From NCBI RefSeq assembly GCF_003611635.1, contig NZ_RAVZ01000002.1, forward strand, positions 1-64,000: a stretch of DNA of 64,000 bases, read 5' to 3'. This DNA comes from Corallococcus terminator. Lineage in GTDB: Bacteria; Myxococcota; Myxococcia; Myxococcales; Myxococcaceae. This document shows, piece after piece, positions 14,688 to 21,843 of the stretch; positions within the stretch are counted from its first letter, which is position 1; every line of letters starts with the position of its first letter. The translations under genes and the position numbers were made by a program. The notes beneath the pieces are model-generated. The model searched no databases. It was given only the letters and a program-made list of their open reading frames with translations, and was not told the origin of the DNA.

Positions 14688-15646
14688 ACTTTGTTCACGA
14701 AGACCCCGAGTTCGATGACCTGCTGCGAATCGTCGCGGAAAGGCGGCGACTTTCTCTTGGACTCGCGGAGAAGGACTACTGGGTCACCCATACGCTGTGG
14801 GCACTCCATGAAGCCGGCTTCGAAGTCTGGTTCACGGGCGGTACCTCGCTCTCAAAGGGCTTCTCGCTCATCCAGCGGTTCTCAGAAGACCTGGACCTCA
14901 AGCTGGAAGCGGGAGCGGTGGACCTTCCCGCGGTGACGGATTGGCTCCGTACCGGGACGGGAGCGACCCATGCCCGCCGGGCCTACTTCGAAGCGCTTGC
15001 CTCGCGCATCCATGTTCCCGGTGCGCGAGTGGAGTTGGATGCCGATGGCGCGGAACGCTACTGGCGCTCCGCGAACGTGCGCATCGTGTACCCGGCGCAA
15101 AATCTGGGGGCGCTGGAGGGAGTCCTGCGCCCCTTTGTTCTCCTGGAGGTTGGCAGCGCTCGGGTAACGCCGTTCGTGCCGCGCGACATGACCTCGTTCG
15201 TTCACGACGAACTTGAAGCCCAGCAGCAACTGGCCGACTTCAAGGATAACAGGCCCAGGGCTGTGCGCTGTGTTCACCCCATGGTCACGCTCATGGAGAA
15301 GCTGGATGCGCTCCAGAAGAGGCTCCGGAGGAACCAGGAACCTGCCACTTTCGTGCGCCACTACGAGGATGCAGCGCGGATCATCGCAGCAGAAGACCGA
15401 TTGCCACCGCTCGCTGACTACCCCGATATCCGTGCACTGGCATCCGAGATGATCCGACAGAAGCAGATTGCACCGCCTCCAGGTGCGGACGTGCACCACT
15501 TCCTCCCTCACGGAGAGCGACGCGTCGCGATCCAGGCTGCATTTGATGCGATTGCCCCGATGTTCTGGGGGCCTCGCCAGACGCTTGATGAGGCTGTTGC
15601 CACCATTTGTGCCTGGCTTGCGCGGACGGCACTGCCTTCGGAATAG
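14684..15646 (+). CDS. AbiEii/AbiGii-type nucleotidyltransferase toxin
   Basis: A 320-residue protein. Residues 45-75 carry the nucleotidyltransferase signature: FTGGTSLSKGFSLI followed by SEDLDLKL, giving the GGS...DxD arrangement that binds metal and NTP. Further conserved features are a Lys/Asp segment in the middle (VTLMEKLDALQKR) and RHYEDAARI. Related toxins such as MenA transfer nucleotides to tRNA acceptor ends and stop growth; that activity here is inferred. The start is taken as TTG at 14684, whose last bases overlap the antitoxin stop, implying coupled translation. A terminator follows at 15658. Confidence 0.82.
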   Translation: MNFVHEDPEFDDLLRIVAERRRLSLGLAEKDYWVTHTLWALHEAGFEVWFTGGTSLSKGFSLIQRFSEDLDLKLEAGAVDLPAVTDWLRTGTGATHARRAYFEALASRIHVPGARVELDADGAERYWRSANVRIVYPAQNLGALEGVLRPFVLLEVGSARVTPFVPRDMTSFVHDELEAQQQLADFKDNRPRAVRCVHPMVTLMEKLDALQKRLRRNQEPATFVRHYEDAARIIAAEDRLPPLADYPDIRALASEMIRQKQIAPPPGADVHHFLPHGERRVAIQAAFDAIAPMFWGPRQTLDEAVATICAWLARTALPSE

Positions 15647-15657
15647 CGCGAGACAAG

Positions 15658-15695
15658 AGGCCCGTGTCCCCGTGGGGGACGCGGGCCTTCTTCAT
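15658..15695. terminator. Terminator after the AbiE pair
   Basis: The stem AGGCCCGTGTCCC (15658-15670) with GGGACGCGGGCCT (15676-15688) is identical to the one at 13987; only the 5-nt loop differs (CGTGG against TTCGT). The tail is TCTTCATTTC. It also lies 4 nt from the stop of the convergent DUF2236 gene, so it may act in both directions. Confidence 0.8.
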
Positions 15696-16681
15696 TTCGC
15701 GTCCCGGTGGGCGTACTCCGGGCCCAGGTGTTCGATGCCGTAGGTGTTGCCCGGGTAGGTGCGGTTGAGGCTGCCCTCGATGGGCGTCGGGTAGCGCTCC
15801 AGCGACACGTAGCGTTTGACGTGCTTGCGCAGCTTGAGGGCCGCGCGCGTCAGGCCTGTCACCCAGGTGGGTGGAGGCTCGAACTGGATGGCGGGCAGCA
15901 GGCGCGGGGGGACCAGTCCGAGGCTGATGGGCGGCACCAGCGGGCGCAGGGGGCGCGGCACCCAGCCTGCGAGGATGTCCACGGTGGCCTGGGCGACGCG
16001 GTGACTGGCCTCACTGGGCACGAACTCGCGGGCCTCGTAGTCGCGGACGTAGGCGTCGAAGGCGGCCCGGTCCTCCGGGATGTCCTTCAGACCCATGCGG
16101 CGGCCAATCTCACACCAGTAATGGAACCAGGCTTCGCGCTCATGGGCGGTGAAGGCTCGCCAGCCGAAGTCGTCCATCCACTGGATGGGGAAGTCGATGA
16201 AGGTCCACAGCACGAAGAGGAAGTCCTCGTTCGGGATGCGGAAGAAGGAATGGATGTGATTCATCTGCTCCAGGGAGCGGCGCCCGGCCTCCACGTCCCA
16301 GCCGCACTCCATGAACTGCGCGATGAGCAGCCGCGTGTCGTCGTAGCGCTTCTGGCCGCGCTTGCTGAACTCGCCGGTGCGGTCCAACAGTGTCGAGACG
16401 GAGCGGCTGCCGTAGGTGTGGAAGAGCGCGACCTCGGTGGCCCGCTGCACGTCGAACGGGAACTCATAGTTGGTCAGCAGGTGCACGATGCGCTGGCAGT
16501 CCCGCCGTGCGTCCAGGGAGGCGATTTCACGGCGGACCTCCGTCAGGCGCGGCTTCCAGAAGGGCTTGCGGTAGACGGGCCCGGGGACGCGGGTGTCGGG
16601 ACGTGCGCCGTGAGCCTTGAAGGGACAGCCCGCGGGGACGGCATCCGCCTGGGAGTGGGCGATAGAGGCCGGGTCGTTCAT
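15692..16681 (-). CDS. MpaB/Lcp-like oxygenase-family protein (DUF2236)
   Basis: A 329-residue protein with the pattern of the DUF2236 family, which includes heme-containing latex-clearing protein Lcp and MpaB. Visible marks are RIVHLLTNYEFPFDVQRATE, then LFHTYGSRSVSTLLDRTG, and later FSKRGQKRYDDT, where the family carries a conserved RYDDT-type segment. Further on are GWRAFTAHEREAWFHYW and MGLKDIPE. No signal peptide is evident. Family members bind heme b and some are oxygenases; the substrate here is unknown. The ATG at 16681 follows CCGGAG about 8 nt upstream. Single gene. Confidence 0.78.
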   Translation of the reverse strand: MNDPASIAHSQADAVPAGCPFKAHGARPDTRVPGPVYRKPFWKPRLTEVRREIASLDARRDCQRIVHLLTNYEFPFDVQRATEVALFHTYGSRSVSTLLDRTGEFSKRGQKRYDDTRLLIAQFMECGWDVEAGRRSLEQMNHIHSFFRIPNEDFLFVLWTFIDFPIQWMDDFGWRAFTAHEREAWFHYWCEIGRRMGLKDIPEDRAAFDAYVRDYEAREFVPSEASHRVAQATVDILAGWVPRPLRPLVPPISLGLVPPRLLPAIQFEPPPTWVTGLTRAALKLRKHVKRYVSLERYPTPIEGSLNRTYPGNTYGIEHLGPEYAHRDAK

Positions 16682-16874
16682 GGGCGTCACTCCGGGAAGG
16701 CAGGGCAGGAGGCCTTGCGGGGATGGTAGCCCGGTCCGCGCCGTCGTGCCGCTGCCCGCGGCTTTCGAGGGGCCGGACGGTGCGCCGGGTGGACGGCGCG
16801 GGGTGGCCTTGTCGCGGACATCATGGCGCCGGACCTTGTTGTGGGAGCACGACTCCCAGACAGGAGACGCGATC

Positions 16875-17111
16875 ATGGCCAGCAACAAGGGCACGCCCGT
16901 GAAGGGCACCGAGCGCACGGACACGCAGAGCCCTGAAGAATTGGAGCGCGAAGCCAGACACCAGCGCCCGGGCACCGAACGGGGCGAAGTGACGGACGAG
17001 GACGTGGGCGAGGACCGCATCCTCCAGAAGGGCATTGGAGGCTACGGCGCGCAGAAGGGCACGGAGCCCGCGCGCGAAGCACCGCCGCTCAGCGACGACG
17101 GCGACCGGTAG
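16875..17111 (+). CDS. Small hydrophilic protein, 78 residues
   Basis: ATG at 16875, with CAGGAG about 8 nt upstream, begins a 78-residue protein composed almost entirely of Glu, Asp, Lys, Arg, Gly and Thr. The segment TDEDVGEDRILQKGIGGYG is the only stretch likely to fold; the rest looks disordered. There is no cysteine, signal peptide or membrane segment. The composition recalls small stress or desiccation proteins, but this is only a resemblance. A short hairpin (TGGGAG/CTCCCA, about 16842-16858) precedes the ribosome site. Confidence 0.62.
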   Translation: MASNKGTPVKGTERTDTQSPEELEREARHQRPGTERGEVTDEDVGEDRILQKGIGGYGAQKGTEPAREAPPLSDDGDR

Positions 17112-17178
17112 CGTTGACCGGTGCACGGGGCGGTCCGCGCGAGCGTGACGCCGGGGGACGGCTCCCTAGAGTGCCGTC

Positions 17179-17805
17179 ATGGCTTCCGCCCGCCTCGTGC
17201 GCTCCTGCTGTGTCCTGGTGCTGCTGTTCCTCGCGATGCCGTGGGCAGCGCAGGGGCAGGAGGCCGCCCTGCCCCCCGCCGATGGGAGGGCGTGGCTCGC
17301 GGAGCACAACGCGGAAGCGGTGCGGGTGAACCGCGTGGCCATGGGCATCCTGTTCGGCTGGGCCGTGCTGAACATCGGCACGGGCGTGGCGGGGCACTTC
17401 GCGAGCGAGGGAGAGACGCGGGCCTTCTTCCAGGCGAACGCCGCCTGGAACCTGGTCAACCTGACCATCGCGGCCATCGGCTACCACGGGCAGGCGACCG
17501 CGGACCCGGGCTCCTGGGACCTGGCGCGCAGCCTCTCCGAAGGCCAGCGCATGGAGAAGCTGCTGCTCTTCAACGCGGGCCTGGACGTGGGCTACATCGC
17601 GTTCGGCGGGTTCCTGTGGGAGCGCGGCGCGCGCAAGGACTCGGCGCGACTGCGCGGGTGGGGCAAGAGCCTGCTGGTGCAGGGCGGGTTCCTGCTCGTG
17701 TTCGACGGCGTGCTGACGTTCCTCAACGCGCGGCTGAACGGGGAGCTCACGGCGCGGCTGGTGCCCGCTCCCAATGGAATCGGGCTGATGCTGACGTGGC
17801 CGTGA
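17179..17805 (+). CDS. Exported membrane protein, DUF6992-like
   Basis: A 208-residue protein with an N-terminal signal segment (residues about 8-25) and three or four further hydrophobic segments. Conserved-looking features are VAMGILFGWAVLNIGTG, then FFQANAAWNLVNLTIAA and a final FDGVLTFLNARLN. The repeated WxxxN patterns resemble the DUF6992 family of small membrane proteins of unknown function; that match is from memory. It stands alone between a small hydrophilic gene and the convergent protease gene at 17821. Confidence 0.6.
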   Translation: MASARLVRSCCVLVLLFLAMPWAAQGQEAALPPADGRAWLAEHNAEAVRVNRVAMGILFGWAVLNIGTGVAGHFASEGETRAFFQANAAWNLVNLTIAAIGYHGQATADPGSWDLARSLSEGQRMEKLLLFNAGLDVGYIAFGGFLWERGARKDSARLRGWGKSLLVQGGFLLVFDGVLTFLNARLNGELTARLVPAPNGIGLMLTWP

Positions 17806-17820
17806 GCTCCCCGTCGCGGT

Positions 17821-18735
17821 TCAAGCCGCCACGGGTTCAACGCGCTTGCGAGCCCGGGCGGAGACGCCTTTGCGGCGGCCCTTGCGCAGCACGTCCAGGT
17901 GCACCTCTTCGTCGTTGGCGAGCGCCATCAGTCGTTGTAGGTCGTCCACGCTGTTGACGGGCCGGCTGTTGATACCGAGCAGCAGGTCGTCGGGCTGGAG
18001 TCCCGCATCATCGGCGGGCGTGCCCTCCTGCACTCTCAGCACGCGCACGGCTCGGGGCTGGCCCGTGTCGCGAGCGAGCGCGGGCTCAAGGTTCACCGCC
18101 GTGGCGGCGATGCCCAGGAACTTCCGGTCCACCCGGCCGCGCTGGATGAGGAGGCTCGCCACCCACGCCGCCGTGGTCGCGCTCACCGCGAAGCCGATGC
18201 CCTGCGCATACGGCAGCACCAGCGTGTTGAGCCCCACCACGCGTCCGCGCGTGTCGAGCAGTGGCCCACCGGAGTTGCCCGGGTTGATGGCTGCGTCCGT
18301 CTGGAGCATCCCTTCCAGGACGACGCCGTCGGGCAGGTTGATGGAGCGGTTGATGGCGCTCACCACGCCCAGGGACACGGACTGCTCCAGGCGGAAGGGA
18401 TTGCCAATGGCCATCACGAGCTGGCCCACCTTCACCGTCTCCGGATCCGCGAGCGGCAGCGTGGGGAAGTTGTCGCCCTCCGCGCGCACCACCGCGAGGT
18501 CGGTGGGTGCATCCCCGCCCACCAGCGTGGCCCGGCGCTCCTCGCCGTTGTTGAGCTGCACGACGAGTCGCTTGGGCGTGCGCATCACGACGTGCCGGTT
18601 GGTGAGCACGTAGCCGTCCGGCGTGAGGAACAGGCCGGTGCCATGGCCCCGTGCGTGTTCCACGCCCACCACCGCTGGCGCGGCGCCAGCGACGAGGGAC
18701 TCCAGGTCATCGGAGAGCTGCTGCAACAGTTTCAT
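17821..18735 (-). CDS. HtrA-like serine protease with PDZ domain, no signal peptide
   Basis: A 304-residue protein with a trypsin-fold domain (residues about 10-195) and a PDZ domain (about 205-290). The triad is complete: His in LTNRHVV, Asp in PTDLAVV and Ser in NPGNSGGPLL. The N-terminus has no signal or membrane segment, so unlike DegP, DegQ or DegS it is predicted to be cytosolic. PDZ marks are LGIAATAV and GLQPDDLLLGINSRPV. It lies 12 nt after a paralogue and shares its transcript. AGGAG sits about 9 nt before ATG. Likely role: intracellular protein quality control or regulated proteolysis; targets unknown. Confidence 0.85.
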   Translation of the reverse strand: MKLLQQLSDDLESLVAGAAPAVVGVEHARGHGTGLFLTPDGYVLTNRHVVMRTPKRLVVQLNNGEERRATLVGGDAPTDLAVVRAEGDNFPTLPLADPETVKVGQLVMAIGNPFRLEQSVSLGVVSAINRSINLPDGVVLEGMLQTDAAINPGNSGGPLLDTRGRVVGLNTLVLPYAQGIGFAVSATTAAWVASLLIQRGRVDRKFLGIAATAVNLEPALARDTGQPRAVRVLRVQEGTPADDAGLQPDDLLLGINSRPVNSVDDLQRLMALANDEEVHLDVLRKGRRKGVSARARKRVEPVAA

Positions 18736-18747
18736 GGCCGGCTCCTT

Positions 18748-19638
18748 TCACGAACGCTTGCCCACGGTGACGGGCACCTCGCGCAGTTCGCCCGCGCGCA
18801 GCACCTTCGCCTGGATGGACGTGCCCACCTTCTCGTCGCCCAGGTAGCCCAGCAGGTCCTCCACGCCGTGCAGCGACTGGCCGCCCAGGCTCACCAGCAC
18901 GTCGCCCAGCAGCAGCCCGGCCTTCTGCGCGGGCCCTTCCGGATCCACCGACAGCAGGATGAGTCCCGCCTTGGTGCCGTCGATTTCCCGGGGCAGGCGC
19001 ACGGGGTAGGCGCCCACGCCCAGGTAGCCCCGGCGGATGCCGCCGTGCTCGCGCAGCGAGTTCGCCACGCGCGTCAGCGTGTCGCCGGGGATGGTGACCG
19101 CCGCGGTGCGCGAGAAGGCCGCCGTGGGGATGCCGAGGAAGCGGCCCTGCGCATCCACCAGCGCGCCACCGGAGAAGCCGGGCGGCAGGTCGGCGTCCGT
19201 TTCCAGGTAGCGGTCCACCTGTCCGCCCGCGTGCGTGCGCCAGTCGCCGCCGAACGCGCTGACGATGCCCAGCGTCGCCCGGGCGGTGCGCCCCGGACGG
19301 CCGATGGCCAGCACCACGTTGCCGACCTTCACGCCATCGAGCGGCGTGGGAGCGAGCGCGGTGAGGCCGGTGGTGTCGGCCTTGAGGAGTGCCAGGTCGG
19401 TGCTCGGGTCGCGGCCGATGAGTTCAGCGGAGACCGAGCGACCGTCCGCGAGGCCCACCTGGATGGAGCCTTCGTGTTCGACGGCGTGGCTGGTGGTGAG
19501 GATGTGACCGTCGGCATCCCAGACGATGCCGCTGGCGCCCCGGCGACGGCGGGCCTCGACGCGGACGATGGAGGGGGCGATGCGCTCGACGACGATGGCG
19601 ATGGACTGCGAGAGGGATTGGAGGGCGTCGGTGGACAT
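18748..19638 (-). CDS. HtrA-like serine protease with PDZ domain, no signal peptide (paralogue)
   Basis: A 296-residue paralogue and the upstream partner of the 17821 gene. The triad is present: His in LTTSHAV, Asp in STDLALL and Ser in PPGFSGGALV. The oxyanion segment reads GFSGG instead of the usual GNSGG, a small but noticeable change. A PDZ domain follows (LGVGAYPV, GLLLGDVLVSLGGQSL). Again no export signal. AGGAA lies before ATG at 19638. The two proteases are only about one-third identical by eye, so the duplication is old and the pair may act as hetero-oligomers or on different targets. Confidence 0.83.
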   Translation of the reverse strand: MSTDALQSLSQSIAIVVERIAPSIVRVEARRRRGASGIVWDADGHILTTSHAVEHEGSIQVGLADGRSVSAELIGRDPSTDLALLKADTTGLTALAPTPLDGVKVGNVVLAIGRPGRTARATLGIVSAFGGDWRTHAGGQVDRYLETDADLPPGFSGGALVDAQGRFLGIPTAAFSRTAAVTIPGDTLTRVANSLREHGGIRRGYLGVGAYPVRLPREIDGTKAGLILLSVDPEGPAQKAGLLLGDVLVSLGGQSLHGVEDLLGYLGDEKVGTSIQAKVLRAGELREVPVTVGKRS

Positions 19639-19795
19639 GGGGTGTTCCTTTCGAGCTTGAAACTAAAAGGCTCGAAGGCGCGCCACATCGGCGAACCGGG
19701 CAGGACGGGGACCTGCCCATTCGGGTAGGCACCCTCTCCATCCGACCGGGGTCCTGCGTGTGCCCGGTGTTTCGGGCAGGAGATGCGTCTCGCGC

Positions 19796-20644
19796 TCACC
19801 TCCGGTCGAGCAGGGCCCCACCCGGGCCGAAGCCCAGGGACATGCACAGCACCCGCTGTCCGGTGACCCGGGCGTCGCGCCGCGCGGATTCGGCTGCCAG
19901 CTCCGCGTCGTTGAGCACGAACACCGGTCCTCCTGTGTCCGGCAATCCGGCGCGGGCGAGGATGTCCGGCACGAGTGACGCCGCGCCCTCGAAGCCGTAG
20001 GTGCAGCCTCCTGGCAGCAGGTCCTCATCCAGTGGACACGGCAATGCGAGACACAGGGCGTCCGGCGCGGTCCGTGTGTCCTCCGCGAGGAACGTGCTCA
20101 GCGCGCCCGCGAAGAACGCCACGGTGTCCCGGAGGTGATGGCCGTCCTCGGGACGCGGCTGACCGATGAACAGCGGTGGCAGGTGGGACAGGTCCCGTTC
20201 GAAGACGCGCGTCGAACCGGAGCGCGCGCACTTGATGCTGGTCTGGCCCACGTCCACGCAGATTGGTGCGTGGAAGCCCTGGGCCTCCAGCATGCGCAGG
20301 CCCGCGCGCACGGGGGCGAAGCGTGGCGTCGGCGCGATGTACACCGAGCAGGGCAGTGCTGCCGTGGCTTCGTTCAACGCAGCCTGGAATCCGTCCAGCT
20401 CCGCCAGTCCTCCGCTCAGATACGCCGCATCCGGGGTGTGTCGCGCCACCAGCAGTTCGAGCGCTTCGGCCAGGGGCGGCATCATTCGCGCCGTGAGCGT
20501 GGTGCCGGCCACTCCCGCGCGCCGATCGTCCTCCACCCACGGAGAGCCCAGCACCTCCCACAGCTCGCGTCCGGACACGGGCAGGTTCCACACCTCCAGC
20601 GGGGTGATGCCCGTGGGATGGTGCCTGCTCGGACTCCAACGCAC
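19796..20644 (-). CDS. ROK-like (ASKHA) sugar kinase-type protein, apparently circularly permuted
   Basis: About 282 residues. The halves of a ROK-family protein occur in reversed order. The N-terminal half (residues 1-105) looks like the usual ROK C-terminus: PLAEALELLVARH, then AAYLSGGLAELDGF (the GGG adenosine-side motif), then APVRAGLRML. The C-terminal half begins with ICVDVGQTSIKCA (phosphate-1 loop), continues with LPCPLD and VLNDAELAAE (the catalytic-base region NDA) and ends at LGFGPGGALL (phosphate-2 loop). Third gene of an operon with a glycosyltransferase and an asparagine-synthetase-like gene. GTG at 20644 is used; a TTG at 20653 would overlap the upstream stop. Activity is unproven. 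Confidence 0.65.
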   Translation of the reverse strand: MRWSPSRHHPTGITPLEVWNLPVSGRELWEVLGSPWVEDDRRAGVAGTTLTARMMPPLAEALELLVARHTPDAAYLSGGLAELDGFQAALNEATAALPCSVYIAPTPRFAPVRAGLRMLEAQGFHAPICVDVGQTSIKCARSGSTRVFERDLSHLPPLFIGQPRPEDGHHLRDTVAFFAGALSTFLAEDTRTAPDALCLALPCPLDEDLLPGGCTYGFEGAASLVPDILARAGLPDTGGPVFVLNDAELAAESARRDARVTGQRVLCMSLGFGPGGALLDRR

Positions 20645-20649
20645 GGACG

Positions 20650-21843
20650 TCAAGCGACGAGTCCGGCGATGCGTTCGGCGGCGGTCCTGGCGCCGTCGTG
20701 GGCCCGGTAGGACCGGGAGATCTCCGCCACCCGCTCGCGCATCGGTGACGCGGGCGCGAGGAGCTGGGCGATGGCCTCCCGGCAGGTCTCCACCGTGAGG
20801 TGTCTCGGGTCCCTGGCGAGCCCCGCTCCGGATTTCTCCAGGAAGTGCGCCTGCACGGGCTGGTCGTTGCACACCGGCAGCAACAGCATCGGCACGCCCG
20901 CGGTCATCGCCTCCATCACGGAGTTGGCGCCTCCGTGGGAGATGAACGCGGTCGCGCGCTCCAGCACCTGTCGCTGTGGCGTGTACGGCACCGCCACCAC
21001 GTCACCGGGCAGCGTGTTCGGGAAATCCGTGTCGGCCAGCTCGCCCGCGCACAACACCAGCGTCACGCCGAAGGGCTGCGCGGCCTCCGCGATGAGACGG
21101 AACAGCTCCGGCTGATAGGAGATCTGGCTGCCGAAGGACACGTACAGCACGGGCTTGTCGCCCAGGCGCTCCCAGGGGAAGGGCACCTCGTCGCCCCGGG
21201 GTTCGGGTGGAGCCGACGGTCCGACGAGCAGTGTGTTCGGCGGCACTCCGGCGTCCGGGCCCAGGAAGGCCTCGGTGGCGAAGATGACGTTGAGCCGGGG
21301 CGACAGGCATTCGCAGGTGCGGAAGCGCGCGTCGAAGCCATGCCGCTGGAACAGGGCCTGTCGGTCCTCCTTGAGCGCGCCCACGTTGAGCAGCAGGGGA
21401 ATGTCTGGCCGGGGTTCCAGCAGCGTGAGCGCGGAGGACACGCCCGCCCACGGGATGCCCTCCGTGTGCGCCGCGAGCACCGCCGCGTATTGCATCCCGT
21501 CCAGGGCCATCACGTCGGGACGGAAGGCGCGCACCACCTCGCGCACCGGCTCCAGGAGCGCGGGGGCTGCGTCCAGCAGCAAGCCACGGATCCACTTGCC
21601 CAGCGCCACGTCGTCCAGCACCAACTTCGCCAGGGCTTCGCCACCGGTCTCGATGCCAGGGGGCTGCGCTTCGCGGTGGGGCAGGTGGAGGATTTCCACG
21701 CCCAGCCCGTCGAGTTGCGGCGTCGGTTCGGGGATGCACAGCCAACCGACGGTGTGCCCCAGCAGGCGCAGCCATTGGGCCACCCCGACCATCGGGTTCA
21801 CGTGGCCCTTCTCGGGCGAGGTGGCGATCAGGATTCGGGACAT
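20650..21843 (-). CDS. Glycosyltransferase, GT1 (macrolide/UGT type)
   Basis: A 397-residue soluble enzyme of the GT-B fold. The N-terminus has the acceptor-domain start RILIATSPEKGHVNPMVG. The C-terminal nucleotide-sugar domain shows LYVSFGSQ and the donor-binding HGGANSVMEAMTAGVPMLL followed by NDQPVQA, as in macrolide and flavonoid glycosyltransferases. It would move a sugar from an NDP-sugar to a small-molecule acceptor; both are unknown. The start overlaps the end of the asparagine-synthetase-like gene by 16 nt and the permuted ROK gene follows within a few bases, so the three are very likely co-translated as one small-molecule modification unit. Confidence 0.88.
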   Translation of the reverse strand: MSRILIATSPEKGHVNPMVGVAQWLRLLGHTVGWLCIPEPTPQLDGLGVEILHLPHREAQPPGIETGGEALAKLVLDDVALGKWIRGLLLDAAPALLEPVREVVRAFRPDVMALDGMQYAAVLAAHTEGIPWAGVSSALTLLEPRPDIPLLLNVGALKEDRQALFQRHGFDARFRTCECLSPRLNVIFATEAFLGPDAGVPPNTLLVGPSAPPEPRGDEVPFPWERLGDKPVLYVSFGSQISYQPELFRLIAEAAQPFGVTLVLCAGELADTDFPNTLPGDVVAVPYTPQRQVLERATAFISHGGANSVMEAMTAGVPMLLLPVCNDQPVQAHFLEKSGAGLARDPRHLTVETCREAIAQLLAPASPMRERVAEISRSYRAHDGARTAAERIAGLVA

